A stretch of DNA of 64,000 nt from Haemaphysalis longicornis (Eukaryota > Arthropoda > Arachnida > Ixodida > Ixodidae). The notes below the pieces were generated by a model, which saw nothing but the letters and a program-made list of their open reading frames with translations, ran no database searches and was not told where the DNA came from. The stretch spans positions 133,937,399 to 134,001,398 of the forward strand of contig CM023454.1 of the NCBI GenBank assembly GCA_013339765.2, read 5' to 3'. Positions 53,946-64,000 of the stretch are shown piece by piece (within the stretch, counting starts at the first letter, position 1; the number at the start of each line of letters is the position of its first letter). The translations under genes were made by a program, and so were the position numbers.

Positions 53946-56186
53946 TGTTTTTTGCCTACGATTATGCGGCCTGCCGCCTGGCCTATATATATATATTTTC
54001 GGTAAGCGCAGCCCACAATCTAACTGGGACATGTTTCTTGCGACGGTTCATGACTTATCTAACCGATATATTCCTGTGCGCAGAATAATTGCTTGCCAAA
54101 ATGCACCATGGTACACCTCACACATAAGGCGTCTTTCTAACAAGAAAAAACGCTTATATAAATTAGCGAAAAAATCTGGAAACACTAATGGATGGGCTGC
54201 CTACAAATCGGCTTCTAATCAATATATAACAGCAATTAAGACTGCAAAAGAGAACTTTTTACAAAATACGTTGCCATCTATGTTATCAACTGATAATAAT
54301 AAATATTGGCGTGCTATTAAACCAAGCGAAAATGACACTATAACCCTTGTTGATATTGTGGGAAATACAGTTCACCCGAATGATTGTGCGACCATACTTA
54401 ATGATGCTTTTACAGCGAATTTCTCGGTTCATTCAAGTAATATTGTACCTTCCTTACAACAATTCAATTACCCCAGCATGCCCCCAATAATTATTGAACC
54501 AAGTGGCGTTGCTGCGCTAATCAAGTCGCTAAAACCTTCTTCGGCCCCCGGTAGTGATTTAATTAATCCCCAAGTTTTTGATAAGTAATTGTGTTTACTC
54601 GTCTATTATACTCACCATAATCTTTCAGCAGTCCCTCGAAACTGGCTGCCTGCCTCTTGATTGGCAGGTCGGGAAGCTGGTTCCATTACATAAATCAGGT
54701 AGCAAGCACTCTCCTTTAAATTACCGCCCTGTATCTCTTACTAGTATATTATGCAAAATATTTGAAGACATTTTGTTTTCCAATCTTGTTAATTTCCTCG
54801 AGTCAAATTCATTTTTCACGAACAAGAGCATGGTTTCCGTAAGACTTACTCATGTGAAACACAACTGGTATCTTTCACACACAAACTCAACATCATCCTT
54901 GACCGTTCTTCAATAGCTGACTGCATATTTCTTGATTTTTCGAAATCGTTCGATAAAGTTTGCCATAAGCTATTGTTATCCAAACTTAACCAACTAAATC
55001 TTGACCCCAAACTTCTTACTTGGCTCGAAATATTTCTAAGCAATCGTTTCCAGTACATTTCGGCTAACAATACTTGTTCACCTCAAACACCCGTTCGTTC
55101 TGGGGTGCCGCAAGGTTCTGTACTTGGCCCTCTGCTTTTTCTTATCTATATAAATGACCTGCCGTCTGAAATTTCTTCTCACGCACATTTGTTCGCCGAC
55201 GATTGCGTTCTTTTTCGTGTAATAACCTCTAATGATGAAGTAGCCGCCCTCCAAGCTGACCTTAATACAATTTCTGTCTGGTTTACTAAGTGGTCAATGC
55301 AACTAAACACTAACAAATGTAAATTCATGAGAGTATCGAGAACCTGTAATGCTCTACCTTCTTACTTCCTTAATAACGTTGTTTTAGATACTGTTAGCAG
55401 TTATAAATATTTAGGTGTTCATATAACCTCCAATCTGGCCTGGGGTTTTCATATTGATTACGTCATTAATAACGCTAACAGGATGCTGGGATATTTGCGC
55501 CGTAATTTTTCTAAAGCCTTCTCTTTATTAAAACTCCTTATTAAAACTCCTGTTATACAAAGCACTAATTCGTCCGAAACTGGAATACGCAGCCTCTGTT
55601 TGGGATCCAGCCCAACATAACCTGATCCATTCACTTGAAATGATCCAAAACAACTCGGTCCGTTTTGTACTTACTAACTATAATCGTACAGCCAGCATAA
55701 CAGCAATGAAATCTAGCCTTAACCTTCCATCTTTAGCATCTCGACGAAAAATCTCTCGCCTCAGCCTGTTTCTTAAAATATTTCACCATCCAATCCTACG
55801 TGATGAGCTCATTTTGCCTCCACAGTATACATCTCCTCGTTTAGATCATGTTCATAAGGTAGGAGTGTCATCATGACGAACCAACAGTTTCTTTCAGTCA
55901 TATATACCTCGTACATCCATTGAATGGAACCACCTTCCCGCACTTACGGCCACCATCCAAGATCACCGATTATATAAGAACGCCTTAGCTAATATTGTAT
56001 AATCTAGAAATTTTTTTTTCTTATAAAGCACTATTCCTGTTCTGTTTATGTTAGCTAACATTGTATAAGCAAGAAAATTTTTGTATCGTATAATGCACTT
56101 CTTCTGTTTTGTTTCTGTTTATACCACTCCCCTCTGTAATACCATATGGTCCTGAGGGTACCAATAAATAAATAAATAAATAAATA
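53946..56186 (+). pseudogene. LINE D: CR1-group non-LTR retrotransposon, 5'-truncated
   Basis: Plus-strand LINE lacking its endonuclease. It starts in the endonuclease-RT linker (PWYTSHIRRLSNKKKRLY near 54108). RT shows SAPGSDLINPQVF (about 54544), LPLDWQVGKLVPLHKSGS with NYRPVSLTS (54650-54745), RSGVPQGSVLGPLLFLIYIN (about 55096) and the FADD catalytic motif (55192-55206). A KYLGVHITSNLAW block (about 55405) and a C-terminal region with SLNLPSLASRRKISRLSLF follow. Frameshifts lie near 54585, 54915, 55600 and 55876. The final block, including WNHLPALTATIQ, ends near 56000. The 3' UTR leads to AATAAATAAATAAATA at about 56163-56186, the tail. Confidence 0.85.
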
Positions 56187-57165
56187 TACTTACCGCTTAT
56201 GTGCATTTTTATTTGCTGCAGATAGCGAGACCGGGGAATTATTCACCCACAAAGCAACCGGAAAAGCATGGCTTTCGTGTCCGTACATTGTTTCTTCCCA
56301 TCGTCTTGATTTCTTCAAGCTCATTCTTCACGGTTTTTCTGCAACAGTTGTGAAATCCTAGTCCAGTCACGTAGTTATTTCGCGCTCAACGGCACGCTGA
56401 GAAAGACAAGCCGCTGCTTCGCAGCTAGGTGAATCAGGTATTTACGACTCACGCAACTGGCAACGCAGTGTCCAAGCTTGAAGCTCGATAAACGATAATA
56501 AACCCTAAGCTTCAAATCCGGCGGGTGAAGTTCATTTCGGTGCAAGGAATCACCTCGACAATATATTACCAGTTTTCTCTCTAAACGCATGCTCTTGGTT
56601 TATAAATCCGTGAGTGCTTTTGTTGCTATGCTCTTTTGTATTGCTTGCTAGGATGCGGAGCGATGCGTTGTTTTCTAGCCAGGCCCGTGGATGTTTTACA
56701 GAGAGCCCCGCGCGTCCGGGTACGGACGCTTGCGGTGTGAAGAATGGTCACCAGCAATGCATAAGCACAAGGTCCCCTTTCTTGATCCCGAAAATTGGGA
56801 ACTCTAGTATGTAATACTTCTCCAATAAGACGTCATAACAGTGCAGAAGTTCGGTAAACCTGTGAAACGGTAAAATTCAACAACAGGTCTCCTAAACACA
56901 TGTTGCTTGGAGTAACAAGAAGGCACCTACTCACCGCTACGCATTTTGCAACTTTGGTGGACTGGAAGGTGCAGCGAATTAACACCAGGCAACCACCGAG
57001 TCCGTCCCCAAAAGTACTTAGTGTATTCCACTCTGGGGATGACCGCTGAGGACAAAGAATGACCGTGGCCCAAAACAGCCAACATTACCTGGTATGGTTG
57101 AAAGCGCCGAAGTCAGAAAGTAACCAAAGCGAAATCGACCGCCGGTGCGTGACGGTCTCTAATAT
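56187..57165. other. no recognisable feature
   Basis: About 1 kb between the LINE D tail and an LTR fragment; nothing supported. Confidence 0.35.
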
Positions 57166-57514
57166 TGTCACGGAGCCAAAGATGAGGCAGTCGTCTTGAA
57201 GGAAAAGCACGTTTATTGGAGGGAACTTGTGCTCCCCTAACAACTCAAAAGTGCACAGGTGGCGAAGCAACAGGCAGCAAAGTGACGTGCGTCGGCGAGC
57301 GTCGCAGAATCGAATACCCCGGCGTCTGCTCAGAAGGCTTTTTATCTTTCGGCAGGCGTGGTTCTCGAACCGTCGATTCACATCGAGAACATTGTTGATC
57401 CAAGAAGATCATTCTTGGATGTTCTCGTTAGATCGGAATGCTCTCCCTATCACAACAAATAACACATGCGGCCCAGAAAGAAAGAATGGAACACGTGCTT
57501 CCCTTGGCATGTGG
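57166..57514 (-). repeat. gypsy LTR fragment related to the gypsy-4 LTR
   Basis: TGTCACGGAGCC at 57166 starts a stretch that parallels 60486-61060, including CTCCCCTAACAACTCAAAAG, TTTTTATCTTT, GTTAGATCGGAATGCTCTCC and AGAAAGAAAGAATGGAACAC. Similarity ends abruptly near 57514. As an LTR on the minus strand, this shared part is the downstream portion; the upstream portion differs. No internal domains lie next to it. Confidence 0.65.
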
Positions 57515-58150
57515 GCCTGTCCTCGTAGCCCATTCCACCCCATCTTCAGCGTCGAGCAGTGGGAGGACGCGCTCGGCTGCTCGCAACCGGGGGCGCAGCT
57601 ACTTCTGGTTGACCTAGCCGCCACTGCCGCCGCCAGCCTTCAGCCGGCAGCCACCACGCGTTCCCACTCAATTTCCATGGAAAATAAAGTGATTTCTCTC
57701 CCTTTCTCTCTCCCTTCTTCGGAGACACGGCTTTTGCACCTGAAATGGATTTCCTAACTTGCTCCTGAAAGCTCTCCATTAGTGGCCGGCCGGGATCGTT
57801 TCACCGTTGGCTTAAACATATTAACAAGGCGGACCGTGTAGCACGTGCTCGAAACGGCGGCTTCTGTGTTCACAAACTCGACGTCTGCAGCGCTACCTTT
57901 TAGGTGCTGCCTACTTCCGGCGAGAGGGTACGTGAACTGGCGAGCATTTCTGACGTGAGAGATAACGTCACAAACGCTAGGCAGGGTATTCTAGAAGGGC
58001 AAGTTGGATGATGCCGGGTGCTCCTCCCGAGGCGCGCGCTCACGTGCACTGGGTAATTTCTTTTCTTTTTTGAGTGCCCCTCACGTACCTTATTTGGTAC
58101 CCTAACAGAGGCTGCCAACGAATGTTGTTGAGTGATTCGTTTTGGTCGTA
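57515..58150. other. unassigned, possibly the upstream part of a divergent LTR
   Basis: Directly next to the LTR fragment, GC-rich to about 57660, then AATAAAGTG and a CTCT-rich run (57685-57720). It may be the upstream part of the same LTR or an unrelated element. No coding domain. Confidence 0.3.
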
Positions 58151-58153
58151 TTT

Positions 58154-58500
58154 GACAACTTTGGGCAGTGATAACGCTTGTTTCTTCCACACCGATCTTG
58201 GAGGCGAGGCCAATTACGCTAATACTGCAAGTGATGTAACCAAAACTCTGTTATTAAAGCCAAGAGAAGCTATCGTGCTTCAGCGTTCCCCTCATGCAAG
58301 CCACGGTAGCGCCGGTAGATGAATTGAATGCGCCGCTGGATTTCTGGCTTTGATCAACTTTGTTCGTTACGCACCGATCTTGCAGTCAAGCCCATCATGC
58401 TTACACTACAAGCGATGTAGCCAGAGCTCCCGTATTTAACTCACTAAAACCTATCCCAAACCCCCGATCTCCGCTATGAAAGCCAAGCTTGCCACAAAGG
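58154..58500 (+). repeat. degenerate tandem repeat, about 185-bp unit (copy site 2)
   Basis: Two units start near 58154 and 58339. They share GATAACGCTTGTTTCTT/GATCAACTTTGTTCGTT, CACCGATCTTG, GCAAGTGATGTAACC/ACAAGCGATGTAGCC and AAAAC-TAT blocks. The same words, including AAGCTATCG and GCAAGCCACGGTAGC, occur at 7028-7290. The array is the second location of this repeat family in the window. Confidence 0.6.
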
Positions 58501-58958
58501 AATGCCGTGTTTCGAACAGAAATAGCTTGTAATTTGCTTCAAGGCACCCGATTACTGCACGTTAAAAAGAAATCGATTGTTTTCAGCGAAAGCAATGACC
58601 CCAAACCAGGAGATGGACATGGAATTCGGACGATGTCGCCTGCTTTCGGATGTTTTCTGGCGCTGTGTGGACGCTGATATCTGGCGAGCATAGACATCGG
58701 CGTAGCTACCGTGGGAGCTCACGTCGCCGAGCATTTTGCCGACGCCGTGGACGCGCGAAAGCGCGGAAAATACGCTGCAAGTGGTTTCGGCCTCAGAACA
58801 AACTGTAAAATTACGTCACTCGCAACCCCACGCCAACTGTATTTCCACCGTAGACCCTGAAATAGCCTTAAATGCCGTCAGCTAGATTGTCGCCACAATT
58901 ACTCTTTTCTTTAAAAAAACCACGCTCAAACTTTTCTTGTATATAATTGGCAACTAAT
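58501..58958. other. no recognisable feature
   Basis: CpG-rich around 58700-58780; nothing further supported. Confidence 0.3.
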
Positions 58959-59228
58959 ATCTGTATTTACGACTAACTTGGGCATCTATTTCGCAACGCG
59001 TTCTTATCAAGGCGGGTGTCTTTGAGGAACCAGTTTTTCCCTCGAATGAACATGAGACAGGAAAGTCGCTGCGCCGGGCTTCGCGGTGAGTCTATCTGTA
59101 TTTACGACTAACTTAGGCATCTATTTCGCAACGCGTTCTTATCTAGGCGGGTGTCTTTGAGGAACTAGTTTTTCCATCGAATGATCATGAGACAGGAAAG
59201 TCGCTGCGCCGGGCTGCGCGGAGAGTCC
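58959..59228 (+). repeat. 135-bp tandem duplication
   Basis: Units 58959-59093 and 59094-59228 both start ATCTGTATTTACGACTAACT and end near CTGCGCCGGGCT-CGCGG-GAGTC. Only a handful of substitutions separate them, so the duplication is fairly recent. Confidence 0.85.
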
Positions 59229-60485
59229 GACCGTCCTACAGTTGTATTAACTGTACTTCGTATCGGTGCACGTGCTGCTGGCCGGTGACAGCACGGATGT
59301 GCATGCCTTCAACTTCTGTCATTTCGGTGATTTGACTACCATGGATTTATCTGTCGGACGAAGAAATACCGCTAAGTAGTGAAGGTAAGTGAGTACTAGT
59401 AAACCTTGTTTTCTTGTCCTATGTATTTAACGTAGCAGAGTTGCTCTCGAACTTCGGTCCGCGTAAGCGGTTAGCCCTCACTTTTTGAGTGACTCGCTTC
59501 ATGCGTTGGCAGAGTTGTCGGTAGACCTTTCTACCTGGCTGCTACGTGTGTAAACAGAATCAATTCCCGCGCAATTTCTAGCCTTATGTTTGGTGAAGTG
59601 TTTGTGTCCTGTTCTATTTTGCTAGCCGAATGTTTTGATATGAAATGAAATAAGGGATGCTGGAGAGTGCAAATATAAGTGCGTGTATGCGTTACACGCA
59701 CATCGTGAAGTTTTAGCATGATATTATCCACTCTTGGTTTTTGTTTCGTTTCTGCAGATGCCGTTTTTTTTTTCGTCATACTAGTTTTCGGTTAAAAAAT
59801 CTGCACAATAAATTGAATGATCGCCGTGCGTGTAGCATTAGAATAAAATAATAAATCGAGTGATTTCCGAGCGGACAGCATTAGATTTAAATGCCATCTT
59901 GATGCTTTTTTCGCGTTAAGATTGAGTGTTCAATCTTATCGAACGCTCAGTGTTGTCCTGAAATGCTGGGATGAACAACGCGTATGCAACCCGAATTTAT
60001 TTGTAACGTCAGAACTACACGCATGTCGTAACTGGTACAGTAGTATAAGCAGTGCTGGTTGCGCTTCGTACTCTAACTGCAGCATCGCAAACGTAAATTA
60101 ACCATTGAGAACCTAGTAAAAATATTCAAAAATGGCTGTTACATTTCTGTCACTTATGGAAATTCCAGCTTAATAAATTTAGTGCGTAAAATACTTTGGT
60201 GATCAGAGTAACACAGCATTTGGGATTTCACAGGTTTAAGGCAGAGTATGATTCTGGTGTCTGGCCTGCCGCTTGCTAATAACTTTCTTGTTGCAGGCTG
60301 CTGACTGGTGCAACTTCGACTATGTGTGAATGTGATTGTGCAGTAAACATTTCTTGCACTACTTTGATGCTTCCTGCTCTACAACGTATACTTCAACTAA
60401 AAATGTAGGCCTAATAAGACAAGCGGACAGGACAACCGGACGAGTTTTCCAGTGATGTGCTTTTTTAAGGTTTAGTTATGCATAT
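59229..60485. other. no recognisable feature
   Basis: About 1.25 kb of AT-rich DNA, flanking the distal end of the gypsy-4 LTR. No supported feature. Confidence 0.35.
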
Positions 60486-61138
60486 TGTCACGAAGACAAG
60501 GACGATGCAGTTGTGTTGAATGAGAAACACGTTTAGCGCTGCTGAGCACGAGGTCACGGGTTCGATTCCCGGCCGCGGCGGCCGCTTTTCTGATGGAGGC
60601 GAAAAGCAAAAACGCCCGTGTGTACGAGATTTCGGCGCACGTTAAAGATCCCCAGGGGGTAAAAATTAATCCGGAGCCCTCCACTACGGCGCGCCTTATC
60701 GCCTGCGTTGCGTCGGCGCGGTAAACCCTACAATCAATCAATCAATCAATCAGAAACACGTTTATTGGAGCGAACTTGTGCTCCCCTAACAACTCAAAAG
60801 AATACAGAGGCGGCGAAGCAGCGGTCAACAAAGTGACTTGCACAGGCGAGTGTCGTCGAATCGAATGCCCCGGCGTCCGCACTGCAGGCTTTTTATCTTT
60901 TGGCGCGCGTGGTTCTCGAAACGTCGATTCGCGTCGAGAACATAGTAGATCCAAGACGATTATTCTGGGCTGTTCACGTTAGATCGGAATGCTCTCCCTA
61001 TCACAACAGATAACACATGCGGCACAGAAAGAAAGAATGGAACACGCGCTTCCCTTGGCGCAGAGATAACACAGACCGGCGCAGCCGGGCGGTAAAAGCA
61101 AAACACAAATAAACAAACCCAATGTATGGTTCGCGGCA
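60486..61138 (-). repeat. 3' LTR of gypsy-4 (with SINE insertion)
   Basis: Read on the minus strand, the LTR starts TGCCGCGAACC at 61138 after a purine run (AGAGGGGGGGGGGG) and ends CTTCGTGACA at 60486. It is 653 bp including a 216-bp SINE plus one 13-bp target copy; without these it is about 424 bp. Its lower-coordinate part resembles the fragment at 57166-57514. Confidence 0.75.
60536..60751 (+). mobile_element. tRNA-derived SINE, 5'-truncated, in the gypsy-4 LTR
   Basis: A 216-bp insertion flanked by perfect 13-bp target duplications AGAAACACGTTTA (60523-60535 and 60752-60764). It begins just upstream of a perfect B box, GGTTCGATTCC (60559-60569), so the A box is missing through 5' truncation. 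The body includes GCACGTTAAAGATCCCC and GGAGCCCTCCACTACGGCG, words I associate with abundant tick SINEs. The tail is AATC repeats (60731-60751). It has no coding capacity and would depend on LINE enzymes. Confidence 0.92.
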
Positions 61139-61160
61139 TTACCCCCCCCCCCCTCTAAGA
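61139..61160 (-). promoter_or_regulatory. polypurine tract of gypsy-4
   Basis: The plus strand shows TTACCCCCCCCCCCTCT; on the minus strand this is a G-run purine tract just upstream of the 3' LTR start. It is the expected plus-strand primer site. Confidence 0.7.
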
Positions 61161-61218
61161 GTGCATCGACCCGATGCTAACATAAGCGACAGTCCGAACA
61201 AATGAAAATAAAAGTTCG

Positions 61219-64000
61219 TCATCGTCCGTAGAAAGGTTTTAAGCGAACCACGTGGACGACTTCAGGCCGCGTGCGTCGTCGTGATGTGCCGGAGTCACCA
61301 TCGGGGATCACTTCGTAGGTAAGTTGGCCAGCACGTCGTAGAATCTGGTAGGGTCCGAAATACCGTCGCAGGAGCTTCTCACTGAGTCCGCGTCGTCGGA
61401 TGGGAGTCCAAACCCACACACGATCCCCTGGTTGGTACTCGGCGTCTCGGCGTCGGAGGTTGTAGCGGCCCGCATCCACCAGCTGCTGGTCCGTTATACA
61501 AACTCGAGCGAGCTGGCGGGCCTCCTCCGCACGTTGAAGATATCCGTGGACGTCGGCGTTGAGGTCGTCGTCTTCTACGTGCGGAAGCATGGCGTCGAGC
61601 ATCGTAGTCGGCCTTCTACCGTAGACAAGCTCGAACGGCGTCAGCTGTGTCGTCTCCTGGATAGCCGTGTTGTACGCAAACGTGACATACGGGAGCACTT
61701 CGTCCCAAGTCTTATGTTCAACGTCAACGTACATTGACAGCATATCTGCGATTGTCTTGTTCAGACGTTCTGTTAGTCCGTTCGTTTGGGGGTGGTACGC
61801 CGTCGTTCTTCGGTGATCCGTGTTGCTGTAGCGTAATACTCCTTGCATCAGCTCCGCAGTAAATGCCGTTCCGCGGTCTGTGATTAGGACTTCCGGGGCT
61901 CCATGTCGCAGCACAACTTGGCTTATAAAGAACTTCGCCACTTCTTGTGCAGTCCCCCTCGGAAGAGCGGCGGTCTCTGCGTAGCGCGTCATGTAGTCTG
62001 TCGCTACGACAATCCACTTGTCCTGTGATCGTGACGTAGGGAACGGGCCTAAAAGGTCCATTCCAATCTGTTGAAATGGTCTCGATGGGACGGCGATCGG
62101 TTGCAGAAGTCCGGCGGGTCTTGTCGGCGGCGTTTTTCGTCGCTGGCAGTCACGGCAGCTCCGGACGTAGTGGGTGACGTCAGAGGTAAGGCCGGGCCAG
62201 TAGTACCTCGCCTTGATTTTTCCAATAGTGCGGGCTGTGCCCAGATGTCCGGAAGACGGGTCGTCGTGGCACGCTTCCAAAATTTCGTCACGAAGGTCCG
62301 CGGGGATGACGAGAAGGTAATTCGCTCTTGTTCCGGGGCTGAAATTCTTCTTCACAAGGACGGAGTTTCTCAGGCTGAATGCTGGTAAGCTGCGTTTGAA
62401 GGTCCTAGGAAGGGCAACGTTGCATCCCTCGAGGTACTCGATTATGACGCATAAGTCGGGGTCGGCACGCTGCTGGGCGGCTAGGTCGCTCTCCGTCACG
62501 ATCCCGAAGAACGCGCTGTCTTCATCAGAGTCTTGTGGTGGTGGGTCGACGGGGGCGCGGGACAGGCAATCGGCGTCGGAGTGTTTCCTGCCGGATTTAT
62601 AAACGACTGTAACGTCGAACTCCTGCAGGCGCAAGCTCCACCGCCCAAGACGGCCAGAGGGGTCCTTCAAATTGGCGAGCCAACACAGCGCATGGTGGTC
62701 TGTTACAACCTTGAATGGCCTTCCATACACGTATGGGCGAAATTTTGAAATCGCCCATATAATAGCCAGGCACTCTTTCTCAGAGGCAGAATAGTTTTTC
62801 TCCTCCTTCGACAGACCACGGCTAGCATAGGCGATTACCCTTTCGCAGCCGCTTTGCTTTTGGACAATAACGGCACCCAAGCCTATATCACTGGCGTCCG
62901 TATGCATTTCCGTTTCGGCATTTCCCTCGAAATGAGCGAGCACGGGCGGGCTTTGCAGGCGTTTTTGCAGCTCGCCGAATGCTTTTTCTTGGTCGTTTTC
63001 CCAGCTGAAAGGGGTGCTATCTTTCGTCAAGCGCGTGAGTGGCTCTGCAATGCGTGCGAAGTTTGCGACGAAGCGCCGGTAGTATGCGCACAGCCCGAGA
63101 AATCTCCGCACGCCCTTCTTGTCTTTCGGCCTTGGGAAGTTCGCAATGGCTGAAGTTTTTGCCGGGTCAGGTAGGACTCCCGCGGCGTTGACGACGTGGC
63201 CCAAGAACTTGAGTTCCCCGTATAAGAAACAGCACTTTTCAGGCTTCAGCGTCAACCCCGACGTACGAATGGCCTCGAGTACAGACTCCAACCTTGCAAG
63301 GTGTTCGTCGAAAGTCCGGGCGAATACCACTACGTCGTCGAGGTATACGAGGCAGGTGTGCCACTTAAGGCCAGCTAGCACAGTGTCCATGACTCTTTGA
63401 AACGTCGCTGGTGCTGTGCACAGCCCAAACGGCATCACCTTGAACTCGTATAGGCCGTCTGGGGTTATAAATGCAGTCTTCTCTCGGTCTCTCTCGTCCA
63501 CTTCAATTTGCCAGTAGCCGGTCTTCAGGTCCATCGATGAGAAGTACTTCGCGTGGCAGAGGTGGTCGAGGGCGTCGTCGATTCGGGGGAGGGGGTACAC
63601 GTCCTTTTTCGTGATTTTGTTCAGTCGCCGGTAGTCAACGCAAAACCTTAATGTGCCGTCTTTTTTCTTTACGAGTACGACGGGCGCAGCCCAGGGGCTT
63701 TTCGATGGCTGTATAATGTCATCGCTCAGCATGTCGTCGACTTGAGTCCGGATGGCTTCCCGTTCGTGTGAAGAGACGCGGTACGGTGACTGTCGGGTAG
63801 GTCGGGCTCCATCTTCGGTTATTATTCAGTGCTTCGCTAGAGGGGTCTGACGTAGTTTTGCGCTCGACGAAAAACATTCGGTATAGCGACGCAGCAAAGC
63901 CAATAATTTTTTCCGTTGTTCTTGCGGTAGCGCCGGATTCACGTCGAATGGCTGCGGGTGCTTGAATGTTTCTACGGGTGTGCGTTCAAAGTCGGCGACT
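61219..64000 (-). CDS. gypsy-4 pol: RT, RNase H, integrase; one nonsense codon
   Basis: Pol of a Ty3/gypsy retrotransposon, cut by the right window edge; the 837-codon uninterrupted part is 63732-61219. Residues counted from the Met at 63732: RT to about 180 with the catalytic YLDD at 130-133; RNase H from about 275 (TDAS at 278-281); integrase zinc finger H489, H496, C526, C529; integrase triad D559, D619, E655; C-terminal domain ending VVHVVRLKPFYGR. All expected catalytic residues are present. The frame continues upstream of that Met to the edge, broken only by TGA at 63826-63828 (minus), where one C-to-T change from CGA would explain it. There is no envelope gene between pol and the LTR. 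Order and motifs are canonical gypsy, unlike the element at 1-3009. It is the youngest-looking retroelement here. Confidence 0.92.

Noticed and set aside
1..64000. CRISPR array, bacterial operon or rRNA
   Set aside because: No regularly spaced short direct repeats with unique spacers, no ribosome-binding-site organisation and no rRNA-like sequence; introns and eukaryotic retroelements dominate.
61219..64000. Envelope gene, making gypsy-4 an endogenous retrovirus
   Set aside because: Pol is followed within about 80 bases by the polypurine tract and LTR, with no room for an envelope frame.

Overview
The window is eukaryotic nuclear DNA made almost entirely of transposable elements in several layers of nesting. 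It most likely comes from a hard tick (Ixodida) or a close chelicerate. That is an inference from the mix of families: several Ty3/gypsy lineages, I/R1-type and CR1/Jockey-type LINEs, PIF/Harbinger and hAT DNA transposons, and tRNA-derived SINEs that resemble tick SINEs I remember. No search was possible. There are no bacterial operons, no CRISPR array, no intact tRNA or rRNA gene and no convincing complete host gene. One possible host exon lies near 6.2-6.35 kb.

Layout. 1-3009: 3' half of a Ty3/gypsy-type element whose integrase lies upstream of reverse transcriptase (Gmr1-like order), with its 3' LTR. 3.4-4.5 kb: decayed CR1-like LINE F (-). 5.5-8.2 kb: CpG-rich block, candidate exon, tRNA-derived relic and degenerate tandem repeats. 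8.2-9.4 kb: gypsy integrase tail and LTR (-). 9.4-12.3 kb: I-type LINE G (-). 12.8-15.6 kb and 25.6-28.4 kb: two direct copies of a 2.8-kb segment spanning the head-to-head junction of LINE A (-) and LINE B (+). 15.6-22.55 kb: LINE E (-), split inside its RNase H domain by a 4554-bp Harbinger transposon with two convergent genes. 22.55-24.84 kb: unexplained GC-rich segment. 24.84-30.57 kb: the longer copies of LINE A and LINE B.

30.8-34.0 kb: gypsy-2 (-), with its RT core replaced by an inserted repeat. 35.1-35.45 kb: tRNA-derived SINE. 37.87-43.1 kb: gypsy-3 (-), split by LINE C (+). 44.25-44.76 kb: gag capsid fragment. 45.5-45.7 kb: C-terminal LINE fragment. 46.97-50.75 kb: a non-autonomous LTR element (+) with tRNA-Lys-like primer site, polypurine tract and short target duplication, whose 5' LTR is split by a 1.24-kb hAT remnant. 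53.95-56.19 kb: CR1-like LINE D (+). 57.17 kb: LTR fragment. 58.15-59.23 kb: satellite-like and tandem repeats. 60.49-64.0 kb: gypsy-4 (-), with a long pol frame, all catalytic residues and one visible nonsense codon; its 3' LTR carries a SINE with a 13-bp target duplication.

The most informative features are the nested insertions whose boundaries can be read to the base (Harbinger in LINE E, hAT in an LTR, SINE in an LTR), the integrase-first element at the left edge, and the duplicated head-to-head LINE pair. Most coding regions carry frameshifts or stops. The Harbinger transposase and gypsy-4 pol are the best preserved.
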